The notes beneath the pieces were generated by a model. That model saw only the letters and a list, made by a program, of their open reading frames with translations, searched no databases and was not told where the DNA came from. A program made the position numbers and the translations under genes. Source: an uncultured Clostridia bacterium (GTDB lineage: Bacteria; Bacillota; Clostridia; Christensenellales; Borkfalkiaceae). Taken from it: a stretch of DNA of 17,932 bases. Shown here in pieces: positions 7,277-13,822 of this stretch (position 1 is the first letter of the stretch; every line of letters begins with the position of its first letter). The DNA lies in assembly GCA_905235815.1 (NCBI GenBank), contig CAJOMT010000042.1, positions 1-17,932 of the forward strand, given 5' to 3'.

Positions 7277-7855
7277 ATGAAAACTGTAAAAGACAAGTAT
7301 TTGGTAGTGGGTGCGGATTTTGCGGGATTTCCTTTAAAAGAAGTCGTCGTGGAACATTTGGAAAAGAAAGGCTGGAAGATTTTGGATTTAGGTGTAAAGA
7401 AGGACAGCGATCCGAACGATACCGACCTTATGTTTCATAGGGTAGGGCTTCGCGTGGGCGCGGAAATATCCGAAGGAAATTACGAAAGGGCACTCGTGTT
7501 CTGCGGCACGGGTATGGGCATACATATAGCGGCGAGCAAGTGTCCTCACGTCCATGCCGGTGTAGTAGAAAGTCTGCCTGCGGCGATAAGGGCGATAACG
7601 GGTAACGGCGTAAACGTCCTTGCCATGGGCGCATTTTACGTTGCGCCGCAAACCGCATGCGACATAGCGGACGCATATCTTGCGAACTCGCTCGGCAGCG
7701 GCTGGGAATGGTGGCACAATTTCTATGAATTCCATAAACTCGCTATCGATGAATTGGAAGCGTTCGATTACGAAGAATATAAAAAGAATGGGTTTAAGGT
7801 CAATAAACTCGGCGATTACGACTTAACGCTCGATTTTGACAAAAAGCCCGAATAA
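7277..7855 (+). CDS. RpiB/LacAB-family sugar-phosphate isomerase
   Basis: This is a 192-residue protein, longer than the usual RpiB of about 150, with a Trp-rich and acidic C-terminal extension from about residue 140. Family features: GADFAGFPLK at 12-21, FCGTGMG with the likely catalytic Cys76, and NVLAMG. Two RpiB active-site positions differ. The His after Asp14 (usual DHAG) is Phe15, and the His of the usual RQHNDTNVL block is absent (here ITGNGVNVL). This points to a branch acting on a sugar phosphate other than ribose 5-phosphate, such as a tetrose or hexose derivative; the substrate is unknown. GGAG (7266-7269) lies 7 nt before the ATG. It is the last gene of the carbohydrate operon and probably acts on a phosphorylated product of the sugar released upstream. 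Confidence 0.8.
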   Translation: MKTVKDKYLVVGADFAGFPLKEVVVEHLEKKGWKILDLGVKKDSDPNDTDLMFHRVGLRVGAEISEGNYERALVFCGTGMGIHIAASKCPHVHAGVVESLPAAIRAITGNGVNVLAMGAFYVAPQTACDIADAYLANSLGSGWEWWHNFYEFHKLAIDELEAFDYEEYKKNGFKVNKLGDYDLTLDFDKKPE

Positions 7856-7867
7856 TCATAATATAAT

Positions 7868-7900
7868 ATGCACCCCAAAGTCAGACACTTTGGGGTGCAT
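7868..7900. terminator. Bidirectional terminator between convergent genes
   Basis: Arms 7868-7881 and 7887-7900 pair over 14 bp with a 5-nt loop. The + side runs into TTCATTATA and the - side into ATTATATTA. It lies 12 bp after the isomerase stop and 17 bp before the ychF stop, so it can serve both. The T-runs are imperfect. Confidence 0.75.
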
Positions 7901-7903
7901 TTC

Positions 7904-7929
7904 ATTATACGTTAAAATTATACGTTAAA
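7904..7929. repeat. 13-bp exact tandem duplication at the ychF stop codon
   Basis: ATTATACGTTAAA occurs at 7904-7916 and again directly at 7917-7929. The second copy contains the ychF stop codon (7918-7920, - strand) and its last codons; the first copy lies just beyond it. The protein is not changed. Confidence 0.9.
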
Positions 7930-9006
7930 TCTGAATAATACCACGTCGCCGTCTTTCATAACGTAGTCTTTGCCTTCCGAACGGACTTTTCCGAGTTCTT
8001 TCGAATTTCCGCATTCGAGTAAAACTTGCCAGTCGATACACTCCGCACGAATAAACCCTTTTTCAAAGTCGGTGTGTATCTTGCCTGCCGCTTTCGGCGC
8101 TTTCGTTCCCTCTTTGATTGTCCAGGCTCTCGTTTCCGGCTCGCCCGCCGTCAGAAAACTTATAAGACCTAAGAGTTTATAGGACGCTTTGACAAGTCTG
8201 TCAAGTCCGCTTTCTTTAAGGCCTAACTCTTCCAAAAACATCTTTGCGTCCTCGGGCGGAAGTTCGGAAATTTCTTCTTCCGTTTTCGCACAGATGACGA
8301 GCGTTTCGCTGCGCTCGGATTTCGCATAGTCGTCAACAATCTTTGCAAGCGGAATTTCCGAAATGTCTTTGCCCATATCTTCTTCCGATACGTTGGCGGC
8401 GTATATCACGGGTTTGGTGGTGAGCAGGAACAGTCCGTCTACGTATTTTTGTTCTTCCTCCGAAAACTCCATACTCCGAACGGGTTTTTCCGCTTCCAAA
8501 ACGTCGAGTATACGGCGAAGTAAATCGGCTTCTATCTTGTACTTTTTATCTCCCGACTTTATCATTCCGAACGCCTTGTCGTATCTCTTTTGCACGGTTT
8601 CAAGGTCGGCAAGAATGAGTTCGAGGTTTATTATAGAAATGTCTCTTAATGGATCTATGCTGTTTTCGACGTGCGTTACGTTGTCGTCCTCAAAACACCT
8701 TACGACGTGAACGATTGCGTCTACTTCTCTTATGTTCGATAAGAATTTGTTGCCCAGCCCTTCGCCTTTCGACGCTCCCTTTACAAGTCCTGCAATGTCT
8801 ACGAACTCGATTACCGCAGGCGTTATTTTTTTACTGTTATAGAGTGCGGCGAGTTTGTCAAGCCTCTCGTCCGGCACCGCTACTACGCCCACGTTCGGCT
8901 CTATCGTGCAGAACGGAAAGTTCGCCGCCTGCGCTCCGGCATGGGTTATTGCGTTAAAAAGCGTGGACTTGCCGACGTTCGGAAGTCCTACTACTCCTAA
9001 TTTCAT
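7918..9006 (-). CDS. ychF: Redox-regulated ATPase YchF (OBG family)
   Basis: This is a 362-residue protein, the normal family length. The start is the ATG at 9006-9004, giving MKLGVVGLPNVGKST and preceded by AGGTGA; an in-frame ATG 45 nt further upstream would add an unusual 15-residue tail and was rejected. The P-loop is GLPNVGKST (residues 7-15) and the G3 motif is DIAG. The G4 position reads NVSE rather than NKxD, the signature of ATP rather than GTP preference in this family. The C-terminal TGS domain (about 280-362) is intact, with FLTAGEPETRAW and the DGDVVLFRFNV end. YchF is a cytosolic, ribosome-associated ATPase linked to stress and translation control. It is monocistronic, divergent from argS and convergent with the isomerase gene. 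Confidence 0.97.
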   Translation of the reverse strand: MKLGVVGLPNVGKSTLFNAITHAGAQAANFPFCTIEPNVGVVAVPDERLDKLAALYNSKKITPAVIEFVDIAGLVKGASKGEGLGNKFLSNIREVDAIVHVVRCFEDDNVTHVENSIDPLRDISIINLELILADLETVQKRYDKAFGMIKSGDKKYKIEADLLRRILDVLEAEKPVRSMEFSEEEQKYVDGLFLLTTKPVIYAANVSEEDMGKDISEIPLAKIVDDYAKSERSETLVICAKTEEEISELPPEDAKMFLEELGLKESGLDRLVKASYKLLGLISFLTAGEPETRAWTIKEGTKAPKAAGKIHTDFEKGFIRAECIDWQVLLECGNSKELGKVRSEGKDYVMKDGDVVLFRFNV

Positions 9007-9042
9007 ATTATCACCTTTGTAATTTATATTTGACCGTATGAT

Positions 9043-9071
9043 ATTATACAATATTTTTAAAAATTATTCAA
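9043..9071 (-). promoter_or_regulatory. ychF promoter
   Basis: On the - strand, TTGAAT (9071-9066) is followed after exactly 17 bp by TATAAT (9048-9043). The predicted start of transcription is near 9036, giving a leader of about 30 nt before the ATG. Confidence 0.8.
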
Positions 9072-9078
9072 TCTTTTG

Positions 9079-9107
9079 TTGCGGTATTTTTTATTTTATG
9101 ATAAAAT
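9079..9107 (+). promoter_or_regulatory. Candidate argS promoter
   Basis: TTGCGG (9079-9084), a 17-bp spacer and TAAAAT (9102-9107), with the predicted start of transcription near 9114, about 19 nt before the argS ATG. The -35 box is a partial match. It lies back to back with the ychF promoter; the two -35 boxes are 7 bp apart. Confidence 0.45.
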
Positions 9108-9132
9108 TTAATAAAAAACTTCGGAAAATATT

Positions 9133-10830
9133 ATGGACTACAAAACTTACATTTCAAAAAAACTCGATATACCCTCCGTCGATAAAGACGAATTGACTTC
9201 TCTTATAGTAACGCCGCCGGATAAAGATATGGGCGACTATGCGCTTCCTTGTTTTAAACTTGCCAAAGTTTTAAGAAAGTCGCCCGCAATGATTGCGGAC
9301 GAATTAAAGGCAGGTTTTAAAACGGACGACGTTATCGTTTCGTGCGAATCCGTAAACGGATACCTTAATTTCAGAGTGAACAGAAACGCCCTCGCAGACG
9401 AAACGCTGAATGCCGTACTTTCCCAAAACGATATGTACGGCTCGTCGGATATGGGGAGCGGCAAGACTATTTGTATCGATTATTCCTCTATTAACGTCGC
9501 CAAACCCTTCCATATAGGGCACCTTTCTACGACGGTTATAGGCGGTTCGCTCTATAAGATTTTCAAATTTTTAGGGTATAATGCGATAGGTATAAATCAC
9601 CTCGGCGATTACGGTACGCAGTTCGGCAAACTCATTTACGCCTATAAAGCGTGGGGCAATAAAGAGGCGGTCGAAAAGGGCGGTATAAATGAATTAACCG
9701 CGCTATATGTCCGTTATCACAAGGAAAGCGAAAAAGATCCTTCGCTCGACGACGAGGCTCGCCGCTATTTTAAACTCATAGAACAAGGCGATAAAGAATG
9801 TAACGAACTCTTTAATTGGTTTAAGAGTTTAACGATAAAAGAGATAGAAAAAATTTACGAAGAACTCGATATAACTTTCGATTCTTACGCCGGAGAAAGT
9901 TTTTATAACGACAAAATGCAGCCCGTCATCGACGAACTCGAAGAAAAGGGCTTGCTGAAAACGAGCGACGGCGCAAAAATTGTAGACCTTTCCGAATACG
10001 ATATGCCGCCTTGCCTTATATTGCGTTCGGACGGTGCGTCGCTGTATGCCACGAGGGATCTGGCGGCGGCGTGTTACAGAAAGGAACACTACGACTTCGA
10101 CAAGTGCCTCTACGTCGTTGCCTATCAGCAGAATTTGCATTTCAGACAGATTTTCAAAGTTTTACAGCTAATGGGCAAGGAATGGGCGAAAGACCTCGTT
10201 CACGTTTCCTACGGAATGGTAAGCCTTTTGGACGAGAACGGCAATCAGGTTGCGATGAGTACGAGAAACGGTACCGTCGTTTTGCTCGACGACGTACTTA
10301 AAAAGGCTCACGAAAAGTGCCTTGAAATAATCGAGGAGAAAAATCCGAATTTGGAGGACAAGGAAAACGTTGCGAGAATTGTCGGCACGGGCGCTGTAAT
10401 TTTCGGGGCGCTTTCAAACAGCAAGATAAAGGACATAGCGTTTTCTTACGACAAAATTTTGAATTTCGAGGGCGAAACCGGACCGTACGTTCAGTATACC
10501 GCGGCGAGAATAAAGAGCGTTTTGAGAAAAGGCGGCGAGGTCGGAGATTATTCGGGCTACGAGTTAAATGACGACGAATATCAACTTATAGCCGCACTTT
10601 CTACTTTCCCCGACACCGTAAAATCGGCGGCTGAAAAACTCGAACCTTTCTATATAACGAGGTATGCGATAGAGGTTTCGTCGCTGTATAATAAATTCTA
10701 TTTCGACCATAAAATAATCGGGGCGGAAGAAAAAGCCAAGAATTTCAGACTTGCGCTTTCAAAGGCGACGCTCATTACGCTCACTAACGCCCTTTCTCTG
10801 CTCGGTATAAAAGTTCCGGAGCGTATGTAA
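9133..10830 (+). CDS. argS: Arginyl-tRNA synthetase
   Basis: This is a 565-residue class I synthetase that charges tRNA-Arg. An N-terminal additional domain (about 1-95) is followed by the catalytic core with FHIGH (H127-H130), preceded by Lys124. The KMSKS loop reads AMSTRNG (375-380), lacking the lysines; ArgRS enzymes often deviate here, and the Lys before HIGH is held to compensate. INHLGDYGTQFG and the DGASLYATRDLAA block are further ArgRS signatures. The C-terminal DALR-type anticodon-binding domain runs from about 450 (GPYVQYTAARI) to the usual LLGIKVPERM end. The Shine-Dalgarno site is weak, only CGGAAAA before the ATG. The stop overlaps the start of the HAD phosphatase gene by 1 nt. 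No T-box fits in the 126-bp upstream spacer. Confidence 0.97.
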   Translation: MDYKTYISKKLDIPSVDKDELTSLIVTPPDKDMGDYALPCFKLAKVLRKSPAMIADELKAGFKTDDVIVSCESVNGYLNFRVNRNALADETLNAVLSQNDMYGSSDMGSGKTICIDYSSINVAKPFHIGHLSTTVIGGSLYKIFKFLGYNAIGINHLGDYGTQFGKLIYAYKAWGNKEAVEKGGINELTALYVRYHKESEKDPSLDDEARRYFKLIEQGDKECNELFNWFKSLTIKEIEKIYEELDITFDSYAGESFYNDKMQPVIDELEEKGLLKTSDGAKIVDLSEYDMPPCLILRSDGASLYATRDLAAACYRKEHYDFDKCLYVVAYQQNLHFRQIFKVLQLMGKEWAKDLVHVSYGMVSLLDENGNQVAMSTRNGTVVLLDDVLKKAHEKCLEIIEEKNPNLEDKENVARIVGTGAVIFGALSNSKIKDIAFSYDKILNFEGETGPYVQYTAARIKSVLRKGGEVGDYSGYELNDDEYQLIAALSTFPDTVKSAAEKLEPFYITRYAIEVSSLYNKFYFDHKIIGAEEKAKNFRLALSKATLITLTNALSLLGIKVPERM

Positions 10831-11480
10831 TGAAAGAACTCGTCATTTTCGATCTCGACGGAACGCTTACCAATACTTCTTACGATATTTGCGACAACGT
10901 AAACCTTGCCTTAAAGCATTTCGGTTACGACGAGATCACGTTGGGCGAGACGGTTAAATTTGTCGGAAACGGCGCAAAAAAACTCGTCGAGCGTGCCCTC
11001 AAAGGTCAAAAGCCTGACAATTTTGATGAAATTCTGGCATATTATAATTTGAAATATAATTACTGCGGCTCGCCGAAAACTTACGTGTATCCGGGAATGA
11101 AAGAAGTTATTCAAAAACTCAAAAAGTCGGGCTATAAGTGCGTTATTGCGAGTAATAAGCCGCAAGCGGGCACGGACGAAGTATGCAAACAATTCTTTCC
11201 GGATATCCAATTCGATTACGTTTTCGGACAAAGAGAGGGCATAAAAGTCAAGCCTTGTAGAGAAAGTATTGACTTTATTTTAAAAGAGGTCGGAGTTTCT
11301 CCCGAAAATGCGGTTTTCGTCGGCGACAGCGAGGTCGACGCATTGACGTATATCAATGCGGGTATAGACGGAATAAGCGTATTGTGGGGATATAGAAGTA
11401 AAGAAGAACTCGAAGGCGTCGGCGCAACGAGGTTCGCCGAAAGCGCAGAAGAACTTTACCGTATGATTTTGGCGCTGTAA
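10830..11480 (+). CDS. HAD-family phosphatase (phosphoglycolate phosphatase-like)
   Basis: This is a 216-residue HAD hydrolase of the Gph/PpaX type. Motif I is DLDGT (Asp8 nucleophile, Asp10 acid/base), motif II is Ser108 in ASNK, motif III is Lys141 in KVKP and motif IV is GDSEVD (D166, D170). The region between motifs I and II (about 15-85) is a helical C1 cap typical of phosphoglycolate or pyrophosphate phosphatases. The ATG at 10830 shares one base with the argS stop, and GGAG (10818-10821) inside argS lies 8 nt upstream, so translation is coupled. The substrate cannot be fixed; 2-phosphoglycolate, pyrophosphate and other small phosphate esters are the family options. No terminator is visible before the next promoter. 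Confidence 0.9.
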   Translation: MKELVIFDLDGTLTNTSYDICDNVNLALKHFGYDEITLGETVKFVGNGAKKLVERALKGQKPDNFDEILAYYNLKYNYCGSPKTYVYPGMKEVIQKLKKSGYKCVIASNKPQAGTDEVCKQFFPDIQFDYVFGQREGIKVKPCRESIDFILKEVGVSPENAVFVGDSEVDALTYINAGIDGISVLWGYRSKEELEGVGATRFAESAEELYRMILAL

Positions 11481-11500
11481 CGGTTTCCGACAAATTTTAT

Positions 11501-11539
11501 GTCAATGTGCTTGACAAAAATGTGTGTTGATAATATAAT
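11501..11539 (+). promoter_or_regulatory. Consensus promoter for the lipoprotein gene
   Basis: TTGACA (11511-11516), a 17-bp spacer and TATAAT (11534-11539) match the vegetative consensus in every base. The predicted transcription start is near 11546. An inverted repeat GTCAA-N5-TTGAC (11501-11515) overlaps the -35 box and could be an operator, though 5-bp arms may be chance. Confidence 0.9.
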
Positions 11540-11570
11540 AGTTGTAGAAAAAAATACGGAGGTATATAAA

Positions 11571-12536
11571 ATGTTTAAAAAAATATTATCTGTTTTGCTT
11601 GCAAGTGCGCTTTCGTTGTCGTTTGTACTCAGCTTGGCGTCTTGCACTAAAAAGGTTGAGCCTGTTACCGAATCGGAGTCGGAAATAGCCGACGCTTCGG
11701 ACGAGAATGGCAGCAAGGAGAACGAGAGAGATTCTGCGCCGATGTCGATATTCGAATACATCGATTCCGTAAAGGGCGAAAACGTATTCGTGTTCTTAGG
11801 GCTTGATCCTGATACGCTTAAGCAATACGTAGATTTATTTGCTGCTATTGAAATCGACGTAGAAAACGCAATAAATTATGCAGTGCCGCTTTTGGGTATC
11901 GAAGGCGTATCCGATTTAAAAGATCTTTGCGATTTTATCGATGAGGCTTATCCGTACGAAGATGCTGTGGGTTTCGTTACGGGAAAAGTTGAACAGGCAA
12001 AAGATAAATATCTCGAAGTTGAAGATTATTTAGATGATTACGAATCGTATTCCGCTCTGCTCAATGGTTTAATCGAAAGTGAAGACGCTCAGCAAATAAT
12101 AAACGGCTGTGCAGACATACTCGTTGTGGTTCTGGACAAATGTCTTCCGAGCGAGGCTTATGAACAATTGAGTGGTGATGACCATCAATTTGAGGACGCA
12201 CAGGATATAGTTGACTTCGTGGTAGAATTTATCAACGACGAACTCGCAGATGAAATAGGCGCCAAATTGGAAGAACAACTCGCTTATGAAGAACTTCTTG
12301 CTAATCTCGAAGACGGCGAAGATGTTTTCGACAAGATAACGGGTATTTTTGACGAAAAGGATTCGTATTACGAACTGATTGCTGCTTACGTTCCGCTCGA
12401 TAAAGTAATATTCACCAAAGACGATGCGGCGCAAGTCAAGTCTATTATAAGTTTATTTGAAGCGATGAGTTTAGAAGACTTATATAATATGGTTCAATTG
12501 TTCGTCAACAATGCACAATTACCTTTTATTGCATAA
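11571..12536 (+). CDS. Acidic lipoprotein of unknown function
   Basis: This is a 321-residue protein. The start is ATG 11571, 8 nt after GGAGG (11558-11562) and downstream of a consensus promoter; an in-frame ATG at 11499 lies upstream of that promoter and was rejected. Residues 1-24 form a type II signal peptide with lipobox LASC and the lipid-modified Cys at 25. Residues 26-55 are a Ser/Glu-rich linker. The rest is strongly acidic, with many short Asp/Glu-rich segments of predicted helix and no enzyme motif. Two Cys pairs or singles are scattered and show no zinc pattern. It should sit on the outer face of the membrane. I do not recognise a family. The next gene, a small membrane protein, starts 37 bp downstream before a shared terminator, so the two form a likely operon. 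Confidence 0.85.
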   Translation: MFKKILSVLLASALSLSFVLSLASCTKKVEPVTESESEIADASDENGSKENERDSAPMSIFEYIDSVKGENVFVFLGLDPDTLKQYVDLFAAIEIDVENAINYAVPLLGIEGVSDLKDLCDFIDEAYPYEDAVGFVTGKVEQAKDKYLEVEDYLDDYESYSALLNGLIESEDAQQIINGCADILVVVLDKCLPSEAYEQLSGDDHQFEDAQDIVDFVVEFINDELADEIGAKLEEQLAYEELLANLEDGEDVFDKITGIFDEKDSYYELIAAYVPLDKVIFTKDDAAQVKSIISLFEAMSLEDLYNMVQLFVNNAQLPFIA

Positions 12537-12573
12537 AACTCGGGTGTTGGACTGAATTTATTTCTGATTAAAA

Positions 12574-12819
12574 ATGCTTGAATTTATAAAAAACAATTTA
12601 ATTTTGGCAATAGCGGTCGTGGCGGTCTTGATTATCGCAGTTGTTTTGTTGGTTGTCCTTTTGGCGAAAAAGAGAACAAAACGGCGTCCGGAAAAGCAAG
12701 ATTTTTTCAAGAACGCACCGATAGTTATGCTCGGCGAAGAACCGACTCCGACCGAAGTCGTTCACGTTAAGAAGGACGAAAAGGGCAAGAAGGCTGATTT
12801 TTCGTGGGTTAAAGATTAG
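12574..12819 (+). CDS. Small single-pass membrane protein
   Basis: This is an 81-residue protein. Residues about 7-31 are one hydrophobic segment (Ala, Val, Ile, Leu), followed by a basic stretch (KKRTKRR) and a hydrophilic tail of about 45 residues ending in DFSWVKD. The positive-inside rule puts the tail in the cytoplasm. An in-frame stop lies 6 nt before the ATG, so the start is fixed, but no clear Shine-Dalgarno site is present, which lowers confidence in strong expression. Codon use resembles the neighbours, and the gene ends just before a strong terminator. No known family is recognised. It shares a transcript with the upstream lipoprotein gene, and the two products might work together at the membrane; this is inference. 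Confidence 0.7.
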   Translation: MLEFIKNNLILAIAVVAVLIIAVVLLVVLLAKKRTKRRPEKQDFFKNAPIVMLGEEPTPTEVVHVKKDEKGKKADFSWVKD

Positions 12820-12831
12820 AAAAAATAAAAG

Positions 12832-12873
12832 CGGAAGAAATTTTTTGAGGAAAATTTCTTCCGTTTTGTTTGT
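12832..12873 (+). terminator. Rho-independent terminator
   Basis: Arms 12832-12844 and 12851-12863 form a perfect 13-bp stem with a 6-nt loop, followed by TTTTGTTTGT. It ends the lipoprotein and small-membrane-protein transcript. The A-rich left flank (12820-12830) also gives it terminator form on the - strand. Confidence 0.9.
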
Positions 12874-13075
12874 AAAATAGAGTCCGATACCTCTCCGTCG
12901 GCTGCAAATACGCAAGATCTTATGTCCGCATGGTCGGTATTGTCTTTATTCATCGTAAATTTGAATTTCAATAATTTTTCTCATAATTTCGTTGTAGAAA
13001 AGCAAAAAAATTCGATAGCAGATTAAAATTTCTTAAAAAATATTATATAATATGTAAATTTCGGCGTTAAAAAAG
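12874..13075. other. AT-rich spacer, no convincing gene
   Basis: This is the rest of the 445-bp gap between the small membrane-protein gene and rpsL, before the rpsL promoter. I see no RNA gene or protein gene with a ribosome site. A 45-codon - strand frame (12816-12953) runs through the terminator and is treated separately as doubtful. The segment 12961-13075 is very AT-rich with runs of A and T, and could act as an UP-like element for the strong promoter that follows. Confidence 0.6.
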
Positions 13076-13104
13076 TTGACTAACCGTAAAAAAAGTGGTA
13101 AAAT
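13076..13104 (+). promoter_or_regulatory. str operon promoter
   Basis: TTGACT (13076-13081), a 17-bp spacer and TAAAAT (13099-13104) with an extended -10 TGG just upstream (13096-13098). The predicted transcription start is near 13111, giving a leader of about 154 nt. A second TATAAT at 13111-13116 has no -35 partner. The upstream A/T runs fit an UP element. Confidence 0.8.
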
Positions 13105-13110
13105 AACCTC

Positions 13111-13264
13111 TATAATGGTATCGGAGTGCCATTGTTTTTTGGTGCGCTACGTTTCGGTGCGCCGAGGCGGTCGGTTTTTAGCCATAGCCGCAATAAAAAT
13201 TTCGCTTTCTTTAGACGGGTTAGGGTCCGTTTTCAGAATATTTCATTAAAATAAGGAGGTAAAA
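13111..13264 (+). promoter_or_regulatory. Structured 5' leader of rpsL, possible attenuator
   Basis: Three hairpins can be drawn. The first, 13112-13120 with 13127-13135 (9 bp, two wobbles), runs into T6 at 13135-13140 and has the form of an intrinsic terminator. The second is 13141-13147 with 13157-13163 (7 bp, two wobbles). The third is an imperfect stem with GCGG/CCGC at its base (13167-13170, 13188-13191). AAGGAGG (13253-13259) lies 5 nt before the rpsL ATG. There is no leader peptide. Autoregulation is inferred from structure alone. Confidence 0.5.
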
Positions 13265-13636
13265 ATGCCAACTATCAACCAGTTAATCAAACACGGCAGA
13301 GTTACGGCAAAGGATAAGAGTAAAGCACCGATACTTTCGAACTGTCCTCAAAGAAGAGGCGTTTGTCTTTCGGTTACCACTACTTCTCCCAAGAAGCCTA
13401 ATTCGGCTCTCCGTAAGATAGCGAGGGTAAGGCTTACGAACAAGCAAGAAGGAACTATTTATATTCCCGGCGAAGGACACAACCTTCAAGAGCACAGTTC
13501 AGTACTTATCCGTGGCGGCAGGGTAAGAGATTTGCCCGGCGTACGTTATCACATCATTCGCGGTACGTTGGATACCGCAGGCGTTGCTAAAAGACGTCAG
13601 GCTCGTTCTAAATACGGCGCTAAGCGTCCCAAATAA
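13265..13636 (+). CDS. rpsL: 30S ribosomal protein S12
   Basis: This is a 123-residue protein of the usual short bacterial length. S12 forms part of the decoding centre. Signatures: CPQRRGVC, SPKKPNSALRK with Lys43 intact, GEGHNLQEHS, GGRVRDLPGVRYH and the ARSKYG...RPK end. Position 88 is Arg (codon AGA at 13526-13528), where E. coli and most bacteria have Lys; Lys-to-Arg at this site is a known streptomycin-resistance change. Asp89, the residue methylthiolated by RimO in some bacteria, is kept. Ser41 replaces the usual Thr just before Pro-Lys-Lys. A strong ribosome site precedes it. It is the first gene of rpsL-rpsG-fusA-tuf; rpoC is not upstream as in many Bacillota. Confidence 0.98.
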   Translation: MPTINQLIKHGRVTAKDKSKAPILSNCPQRRGVCLSVTTTSPKKPNSALRKIARVRLTNKQEGTIYIPGEGHNLQEHSSVLIRGGRVRDLPGVRYHIIRGTLDTAGVAKRRQARSKYGAKRPK

Positions 13637-13822
13637 GAATTTTAGCAAAACTTTTTAAAATCCTACTTATCGGAATATTCTGAAACAGCTCGAAAAGTAG
13701 GCAGTACGGCGCTTTGAGTGCCGGAAGGTTCGCTCCCTTGAATTTCAAGGTCGTAGCGATAGCTGTACCGGGCGAAAACCGAACTATCGGTTGCCCTAAT
13801 TAAAATAAAGGAGGACAAATTT
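13637..13822 (+). promoter_or_regulatory. Structured rpsL-rpsG spacer, candidate S7 regulatory RNA
   Basis: The 186-nt spacer holds several hairpins: CCTACTT/AAGTAGG (13662-13668, 13695-13701), CGGCGC/GTGCCG (13707-13712, 13718-13723), CCTTGA/TCAAGG (13736-13741, 13745-13750) and a 10-bp stem with a 3-nt bulge (13770-13773 plus 13777-13782, with 13787-13796) close to the rpsG ribosome site. GTACGGC (13704-13710) can instead pair with GCTGTAC (13762-13768), giving alternative folds. In E. coli, S7 binds the rpsL-rpsG spacer to repress translation; a similar role here is inferred. No T-run and no ORF. Confidence 0.5.

Noticed and set aside
9007..9051. Longer N-terminus for YchF
   Set aside because: YchF proteins start just before the GLPNVGKST loop; the extra 15 residues overlap the promoter and predicted transcription start.
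11499..11570. Longer N-terminus for the lipoprotein
   Set aside because: The ATG at 11499 is upstream of the consensus promoter and would hide the lipoprotein signal peptide.
13637..13822. tRNA or other RNA gene in the rpsL-rpsG spacer
   Set aside because: GGTTCGCTCCC recalls a T-loop, but no cloverleaf, acceptor stem or CCA end can be drawn.
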